Shown piece by piece: positions 57,458 to 64,000 of a stretch of DNA of 64,000 nt; position 1 is the stretch's first letter, and each line of letters begins with the position of its first letter. A program made the position numbers and the translations under genes. The notes beneath the pieces are model-generated. The model saw nothing but the letters and a program-made list of their open reading frames with translations, was not told the origin of the DNA and made no database searches. The stretch is from Stigmatella aurantiaca DW4/3-1 (lineage in GTDB: Bacteria > Myxococcota > Myxococcia > Myxococcales > Myxococcaceae): positions 2,127,501 through 2,191,500 of the forward strand of contig NC_014623.1 of the NCBI RefSeq assembly GCF_000165485.1, given 5' to 3'.

Positions 57458-58651
57458 TTACGGCGTCACGGTGGTCATGAACTTCGTCTTGCCGCCCTCG
57501 ATTTTCAGCACCACCGCCTGCTTCTCGGCGTCCCGCTGGGCGTTGAGGGTGATCTTCCCCGCCACGCCCGGGAAGTCCTTCGTCGCGGCGATGGCGTCCC
57601 GGAGCGCCGGTCCGGACAGGTCGGGCGCCCGCTTCATCGCCTCATATGCCACCGAGGCCGCGTCGTAGGCCAACGCCGCCACGCTGTCCGGCACGCTGCC
57701 GTAGGCCTTCTGGTACTTCTCGATGAACGCCTTGAGCACCGGGTCCGGGTTGTCCACGGCGTAGTGGTTGGAGAAGTAGCTGCCTTCCAGCGCCGAGCCC
57801 CCGAGTTCGAACAGCTTCTCGGACTCCCAGCCGTCCCCGCCCAGCAGGGGCACCTTCATGCCCAGCTCCCGCGCCTGCCGCGCGATGATGCCCACGTCCG
57901 TGTAGTACCCCGGCACGAACACCCCCTCGGGCTTCGTCCGCTTGATGGCCGTCAGCTGGGCCCGGAAGTCCGTGTCTCCCTTGGAGTAGCTCTCGTTGCT
58001 GGTGATCTCCCCGCCCATCTCCTTGAACTTCTCGGCGAACACCTCGGCCAGGCCGATGGAGTAGGCGCTCTTGTTGTCCGTGAGGATGGCCACCTTGGAC
58101 AGCTTCAGGTTCTCCCTGGCGAACTTCGCCATTACCAGGCCCTGGAACGGATCGATGAAGCACACGCGGAAGATGTAGTCGCCCTTCCGGGTCACCTCGG
58201 GCGCCGTCGAGGTGTAGGTGATCATCGGCACCTTGGCCGGTTGGGCCTTCTCCGCCATCGCCAGGGACACGGAGGACGCTGCCTCGCCGATGATGAGCGC
58301 CACCTTGTCCTGGGTGATGAGGCGGGTGACGGCCTGGGCCGCCTCCTCGGGCTTGCCCTGGCTGTCGTACACCTTCAGCGCCAGCTTCTGGCCTCGCACC
58401 CCTCCCGCCGCGTTCGCCTCCTGGACGGCCAGCTCGATGCCGTTGCGGGCGGAGATGCCGAACGTGGCCTCATTGCCGGTCAGGCTGCCGACCTCGCCGA
58501 TGAAGATGGTGTCCTTGCTGGCCGGAGGGCCCGCCGGGGCCTCGGCCACTGGACTGGCCGCCGGGGGGGCCGGGGGGGGCTGGCTCTTTTTCTCGCATGC
58601 GACGGCCGCGAGGACAAAGGTGGTGAGAAGCAGCGAAAGGCGACTGCGCAT
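57458..58651 (-). CDS. Branched-chain amino-acid-type ABC transporter substrate-binding lipoprotein
   Basis: The 397-residue protein has a lipobox AVAC and a Pro/Ala-rich tether. The mature domain is a LivJ/LivK-like periplasmic-binding fold: IFIGEVGSLTGNEATFG at the start, ANAAGGVRGQKLALKVYD, and VALIIGEAASSVSLAMA. It binds a branched-chain amino acid or related ligand. No permease or ATPase genes are next to it, so partners must lie elsewhere. GGAGGAA precedes ATG 58651. It is divergent from the suf operon. Confidence 0.92.
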   Translation of the reverse strand: MRSRLSLLLTTFVLAAVACEKKSQPPPAPPAASPVAEAPAGPPASKDTIFIGEVGSLTGNEATFGISARNGIELAVQEANAAGGVRGQKLALKVYDSQGKPEEAAQAVTRLITQDKVALIIGEAASSVSLAMAEKAQPAKVPMITYTSTAPEVTRKGDYIFRVCFIDPFQGLVMAKFARENLKLSKVAILTDNKSAYSIGLAEVFAEKFKEMGGEITSNESYSKGDTDFRAQLTAIKRTKPEGVFVPGYYTDVGIIARQARELGMKVPLLGGDGWESEKLFELGGSALEGSYFSNHYAVDNPDPVLKAFIEKYQKAYGSVPDSVAALAYDAASVAYEAMKRAPDLSGPALRDAIAATKDFPGVAGKITLNAQRDAEKQAVVLKIEGGKTKFMTTVTP

Positions 58652-58754
58652 GGTCGGTCTTCCTCCGAGGGAGGAGCCCCTCTTCACATGTCCTCCGGGT
58701 GTCTTCAACCCTGGACTCCTCGAACAGGGGGCCGGCAGGCGGGCCTTGTGGGGT

Positions 58755-58784
58755 TATAATGTGTACTGTTTTAGTCCTGTTTAG
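58755..58784 (+). promoter_or_regulatory. Probable suf promoter and regulator site
   Basis: TATAAT (58755-58760) is a perfect -10 element 52 bases before the first suf gene; a weak -35 (TTGTGG-like) precedes it closely. Just after it are direct repeats CTGTTTTAG (58766-58774) and CTGTTTAG (58777-58784). Their position suits binding by the Rrf2-type regulator encoded immediately downstream. Both assignments are by eye. Confidence 0.5.
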
Positions 58785-58812
58785 ATAAAGAGTCCCCCCA
58801 ACGAGGGAACCG

Positions 58813-59285
58813 ATGTTTCGAATGAGCAAGATGACCGACTACGGCTTGGTGCTGTTGACCGAGCTGGCGCGCGAGGAAGGCGGCACGTGCACGGCGCGAG
58901 AGCTGGCCGAGCGGACGCGCGTTCCCCTGCCCTCGGTGAGCAAGGTGCTCAAGGGGTTGCAGAGCGCCGGGGTGCTGGTGTCCCACCGGGGCGCCATGGG
59001 GGGCTATGGGCTGGCCCGGCCCGCGGCGGCCATCCCCCTGACCCAGGTCATCTCCGCGCTGGAGGGGCCGGTGGCCATCACCGCGTGTGTCCAGCACACC
59101 GATGGGGAGCCTTCGTGCGAGCTGGAGTCCGTGTGCCGCATCCGGGGCCACTGGCGGGTCATCAACCAGGCCATTCAGGAGGCGCTCGGGCGGCTGACGC
59201 TCGCGGACCTGTGCGCCCCGGAGCTGCGCGTCGAGAGGCTGGTCGGGTTGAACCTGCCCGTCCGCACGGACGCTGGAGGTGCTTC

Positions 59286-59289
<4 letters not shown>
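58813..59289 (+). CDS. Rrf2-family regulator of the suf operon
   Basis: The 158-residue protein has an N-terminal winged helix ([29 protein letters not shown]) and the Rrf2 cysteine set C92, C102 and C108 ([16 protein letters not shown]), which in IscR/SufR-like regulators hold an iron-sulfur cluster. It matches the SUF-associated Rrf2 subgroup. The stop overlaps the sufB start (ATGA). It probably senses Fe-S status and adjusts transcription of its own operon. Confidence 0.92.
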
Positions 59290-60722
<1,433 letters not shown>

Positions 60723-60724
60723 TC

Positions 60725-61501
60725 ATGCTGCTGAGCGTCCGGAACCTTCATGCTCGCATCGGCGACAAGGAGATCCTCAAGGGCATCGACTTGGAGCTGC
60801 GGCCCGGCGAGGTCCACGCCATCATGGGCCCGAATGGCTCGGGCAAGAGCACGCTCTCGCAGGTGCTCGCGGGGCGCGAGACGTACCAGGTGACGCAGGG
60901 CGAGGTGCTCTTCGACGGCAAGGACTTGCTGGCCCTGTCCCCGGAGGCCCGCGCCACCTCGGGGGTGTTCCTCGCGTTCCAGTATCCGGTGGAGATTCCA
61001 GGCGTGGGCAACCTCCACTTCCTGCGCACCGCGCTCAACGCGCAGCGGCGCTCCCAGGGGCTGGAGGAGCTGGACGCCATGGACTTCCTCTCGCTCGCCA
61101 AGGAGCGGATGAAGCTCGTGCAGATGGACCAGAGCTTCCTGAACCGCTCGGTGAACGAGGGCTTCTCTGGCGGGGAGAAGAAGCGCAACGAGGTGTTCCA
61201 GATGGCCGTGCTCCAGCCGCGGCTGGCCATCCTCGATGAGACGGACTCCGGGCTGGACATCGATGCGCTGCGCATCGTCGCGGGCGGCGTGAATTCCCTG
61301 CGCTCGAAGGAGCGGGGGATGCTCGTCATCACCCACTACCAGCGGCTGCTCGACTACATCGTCCCGGACCGGGTGCATGTCATGTCGGGAGGGCGCATCG
61401 TCCTCTCGGGGGACAAGGCGCTGGCGCTGGAGCTGGAGAGCAAGGGCTACGCATGGGTGGACAAGCTCGGGGCCTCCCCGGCGAAGGAGGTTCGTCCATG
61501 A
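60725..61501 (+). CDS. sufC: SufC, ATPase of the Fe-S assembly complex
   Basis: The 258-residue protein is a soluble ABC ATPase: Walker A GPNGSGKST, signature FSGGEKKRNE and Walker B LAILDETDSGLD. The SufC-specific DETDSGLDIDAL follows. It powers the SufBC2D complex. The stop overlaps the sufD start (ATGA). Confidence 0.97.
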   Translation: MLLSVRNLHARIGDKEILKGIDLELRPGEVHAIMGPNGSGKSTLSQVLAGRETYQVTQGEVLFDGKDLLALSPEARATSGVFLAFQYPVEIPGVGNLHFLRTALNAQRRSQGLEELDAMDFLSLAKERMKLVQMDQSFLNRSVNEGFSGGEKKRNEVFQMAVLQPRLAILDETDSGLDIDALRIVAGGVNSLRSKERGMLVITHYQRLLDYIVPDRVHVMSGGRIVLSGDKALALELESKGYAWVDKLGASPAKEVRP

Positions 61502-62823
61502 GTGATGGGCTCCAGCATTACCTGGACGTGGCCCAGCGCTTTCAGGCGGGGCGAGGCACGGATCCGGTGTGGCTGCGGACGCTTCGGCAGGAGGGCCTCG
61601 AGCGGCTGGCGCAAGCGGGCTTCCCGACGACGCGCCATGAGGCGTGGAAGTACACGGACGTGGCGCCCATCGTGTCGCGCCCCTTCGTGCCCGCCTGGCC
61701 CGGCAAGCGGGTGCACCTCGAGGCGTGTGTGGAGCAGCGCGCCCTGCCCGGGCCGAGGTGGGTCTTCGTGGATGGCCTGCTCGCGCCCGAGTTGTCCTCG
61801 CTGGAGGGCTTGCCCCCCGGTGTGCGGGTGATGTCCCTGCGCGAGGCCGTCCGGGAGGAGGGCGAGGCGCTGGAGGCCGTGCTGGGCCAGCGCGCGCGCG
61901 CCGAGGCCCATCCGTTCGTCGCGCTCAACGCGGCGTTGCTGGAGGAGGGGGTCTTCGTGCGGGTGGCGCCGGGAACGGTGGCGCAGGTGCCCGTGCAGCT
62001 TCTCTTCCTGGTTTCGGGGGATGGGGCGGCCCAGGTGCTCGCCAGCCCTCGCATCGTGGTGGATGTGGGGGCCAACGCCGAGGCGGCGCTGGTGGAGTTC
62101 TACGCGGGGGAGGAGGACGGGGCGTCGTTCACGAACGCGGTGACGGAGGTGGTGCTCGGGGAGAACGCGCGCCTGCATCATTATAAGCTCCAGGCGGAGA
62201 CGGAGGGGGCCTACCACCTGGCCAGCCTCCACGCCCGGCAGGCCCGGGACAGCCGTTTTGCCTCCCACTCCTTCGCGCTGGGGGGAGCCCTGGCACGCAA
62301 CGAGGTGTCCTCGGTGTTCGGGGGAGAGGGTGGCGAGTGCCAGCTGAATGGCTTGTATGTGGGCCGGGGCGCTCAGCACCTGGACCACCGGACGGACCTG
62401 GACCACGCGGTGCCGCGTTGCACCAGCCGGGAGCTGTACAAGGGGGTGCTGGATGGACGCTCCCGGGGCACCTTCCATGGGCGGGTGCTGGTCCGGCCGG
62501 ATGCGCAGCACACGGATGCGACCCAGTCCAACCGCAACCTCCTGCTCTCGGAGGAGGCGCTGGTGGACACGCGGCCCCAGCTGGAGATTCTCGCGGATGA
62601 CGTGAAGTGCGCCCATGGCGCCGTGGTGGGCCGCCTGGATGAGCAGGCCCTCTTCTACCTCCGGTCGCGGGGCATTCCCCGGCCCGAGGCGGAGCAGTTG
62701 CTCACGTATGCCTTCGCCAGCGAGGTGGTGGGGGCGGTGGCCCTGGCGCCCCTGCGGGCCCAGGTGGAGCGGCTCGTGGCGGAGCGATTGCTGGGGACGG
62801 CCCGGCGGGAGGTGGAGGCATGA
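61498..62823 (+). CDS. sufD: SufD, Fe-S assembly complex subunit
   Basis: The 441-residue protein begins at ATG 61498 behind AAGGAGG and overlaps the sufC stop. It has the TRHEAWKYTDVAP segment of SufD N-termini and the beta-helix core shared with SufB, including DHRTDLDHAVP, the conserved histidine of SufD, and QSNRNLLLSEEALVDTRPQ. It pairs with SufB in SufBC2D and is needed for iron acquisition. The stop overlaps the sufS start. Confidence 0.96.
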   Translation: MSDGLQHYLDVAQRFQAGRGTDPVWLRTLRQEGLERLAQAGFPTTRHEAWKYTDVAPIVSRPFVPAWPGKRVHLEACVEQRALPGPRWVFVDGLLAPELSSLEGLPPGVRVMSLREAVREEGEALEAVLGQRARAEAHPFVALNAALLEEGVFVRVAPGTVAQVPVQLLFLVSGDGAAQVLASPRIVVDVGANAEAALVEFYAGEEDGASFTNAVTEVVLGENARLHHYKLQAETEGAYHLASLHARQARDSRFASHSFALGGALARNEVSSVFGGEGGECQLNGLYVGRGAQHLDHRTDLDHAVPRCTSRELYKGVLDGRSRGTFHGRVLVRPDAQHTDATQSNRNLLLSEEALVDTRPQLEILADDVKCAHGAVVGRLDEQALFYLRSRGIPRPEAEQLLTYAFASEVVGAVALAPLRAQVERLVAERLLGTARREVEA

Positions 62824-64000
62824 GCACGAGCGGACTGGATGTGGCCCGGGTGCGCGCGGATTTTCCCATCCTCCATCAGGAGGTCCGGGGCCGTCCGCTC
62901 GTGTACCTGGACAGCGCCGCGTCGGGACAGAAACCTCAGGCGGTCCTCGACGCCATCACGCACTTCTACGCACATGACAACGCCAACGTGCACCGGGGCG
63001 TGCACCTGCTCTCCGAGCGGGCCACGGAGGCCTTCGAGGGGGCGCGTGAGAAGGTGCGGCGGTTCCTGAACGCCCGGGAGGCCAAGGAGATCGTCTTCGT
63101 GCGCGGGACCACCGAGGCCATCAACCTGGTGGCGCAGACGTTTGGCCGCAAGCACGTGGGCCCCGGCGACGAGGTGCTCATCACCGAGCTGGAGCACCAC
63201 GCCAACATCGTTCCCTGGCAGATGCTGTGCGAGCAGCAGGGCGCCCGGCTGAAGTACGTGCCGGTGGATGCGCACGGGGACCTGGTGCTGGACGGGCTGG
63301 AGGCGCTGCTCACCCCGCGCACGCGCATCCTCGCGGTGACGCACGTCTCCAACGCCCTGGGCACGGTGGTGCCGGTGAAGGAGTTGGTGCGCCGGGCGCA
63401 CGCGAAGGGGGTGCCGGTGCTGGTGGATGGGGCGCAGGCGGTGACGCATTTCCCCGTGGACGTGCAGGCGCTGGACTGTGACTTCTACGCCTTCTCTGGG
63501 CACAAGCTCTTTGGCCCCATGGGCATCGGCGTGCTGTACGGGAAGAAGGAGCTGCTGGAGGCGATGCCGCCGTACCAGGGAGGGGGGGACATGATCCTCT
63601 CCGTCACCATGGAGAAGACGGTCTACAACCGCATTCCGCATCGCTTCGAGGCCGGCACCCCGGACGTGGCGGGCGCGGTGGGGCTCGGCGCGGCCATCGA
63701 TTATCTGGAGGCGCTGGGGCGGGAGGCCATCGCGGCGCATGACCAGGCGCTGCTGGCGTACGCGGAAGGGGCGCTGGGAAGTGTGCCGGGGGTGCGGCGC
63801 CTGGGCCACGGCCAGGAGCGCTCGGGCGTGGTGTCCTTCGTGATGCAGGACATCCACCCACATGACATTGGCACCATCCTCGATCGCGAGGGGGTGGCCA
63901 TCCGGACGGGGCACCACTGCGCGCAGCCCTTGATGAAGTGCTTCGGGGTGGCAGCCACCGCACGGGCCTCGTTGGCCCTCTACAACACCCGGGAGGATGT
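62820..64000 (+). CDS. sufS: SufS cysteine desulfurase (3' end outside window)
   Basis: The first 393 codons are present, nearly the whole enzyme of about 405 residues. The PLP lysine lies in AFSGHKLFGPMG and the catalytic persulfide cysteine in IRTGHHCAQPLM. It starts at ATG 62820, overlapping the sufD stop. It takes sulfur from cysteine for Fe-S assembly by SufBC2D. The sulfur-transfer partner (SufE or SufU) is not in the window and probably follows. Confidence 0.97.
   Translation, partial: MSTSGLDVARVRADFPILHQEVRGRPLVYLDSAASGQKPQAVLDAITHFYAHDNANVHRGVHLLSERATEAFEGAREKVRRFLNAREAKEIVFVRGTTEAINLVAQTFGRKHVGPGDEVLITELEHHANIVPWQMLCEQQGARLKYVPVDAHGDLVLDGLEALLTPRTRILAVTHVSNALGTVVPVKELVRRAHAKGVPVLVDGAQAVTHFPVDVQALDCDFYAFSGHKLFGPMGIGVLYGKKELLEAMPPYQGGGDMILSVTMEKTVYNRIPHRFEAGTPDVAGAVGLGAAIDYLEALGREAIAAHDQALLAYAEGALGSVPGVRRLGHGQERSGVVSFVMQDIHPHDIGTILDREGVAIRTGHHCAQPLMKCFGVAATARASLALYNTRED

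Overview
The window looks like chromosomal DNA of a predatory myxobacterium (Myxococcota, suborder Cystobacterineae, with an Archangium/Stigmatella/Cystobacter flavour). This is inferred from high G+C, many lipoproteins with degenerate repeats, a serine/threonine kinase with TPR tail overlapping a myxobacterial-type sigma factor, a DUF4388/TPR protein, and secreted lytic enzymes. No rRNA, tRNA, CRISPR array, prophage or intact insertion sequence was recognised.

Layout. 1-7911: edge of a CoA-transferase gene; a secreted GH16 beta-glucanase with a fascin-like domain; a membrane-anchored AsmA-like protein; two small lipoproteins; and an operon for a periplasmic molybdenum hydroxylase (c-type cytochrome, 2Fe-2S subunit, Mo subunit). 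8091-17543: two TPR proteins, a secreted M23 peptidase-like protein, a pair of HEAT-repeat proteins, and the kinase/sigma pair. 17682-28642: two secreted proteins of unknown function, a SWIM-SNF2 helicase, a membrane protein, an alcohol dehydrogenase-like reductase, two SDRs, an MFS transporter and a MOSC protein. 28658-33077: a kinase, a GNAT acetyltransferase, a WYL regulator divergent from a GFA-family gene, and a dienelactone hydrolase.

33208-54196 is the most accessory part. It holds a Ulp1/C48-like cysteine protease with an N-terminal zinc ribbon; several lipoproteins; a six-cysteine defensin-like secreted peptide immediately upstream of an ankyrin-repeat lipoprotein; a 1906-residue GH2-type multidomain lipoprotein whose last two discoidin domains are an almost exact 375-bp DNA duplication; and a lower-G+C patch with a JAMM-motif protein and a decayed IS5-type transposase remnant. 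54271-58651 carries a reductase, a Kelch-repeat lipoprotein and a branched-chain amino-acid-type binding protein. 58813-64000 is a compact suf operon (Rrf2 regulator, sufB, sufC, sufD, sufS) with overlapping or nearly touching genes, cut by the window end.

The strongest novelty candidates are the C48-like protease, the defensin-like peptide with its ankyrin partner, and the JAMM-motif protein beside a transposase remnant. All functional statements are from reading the sequence and from family knowledge; no database search was run.
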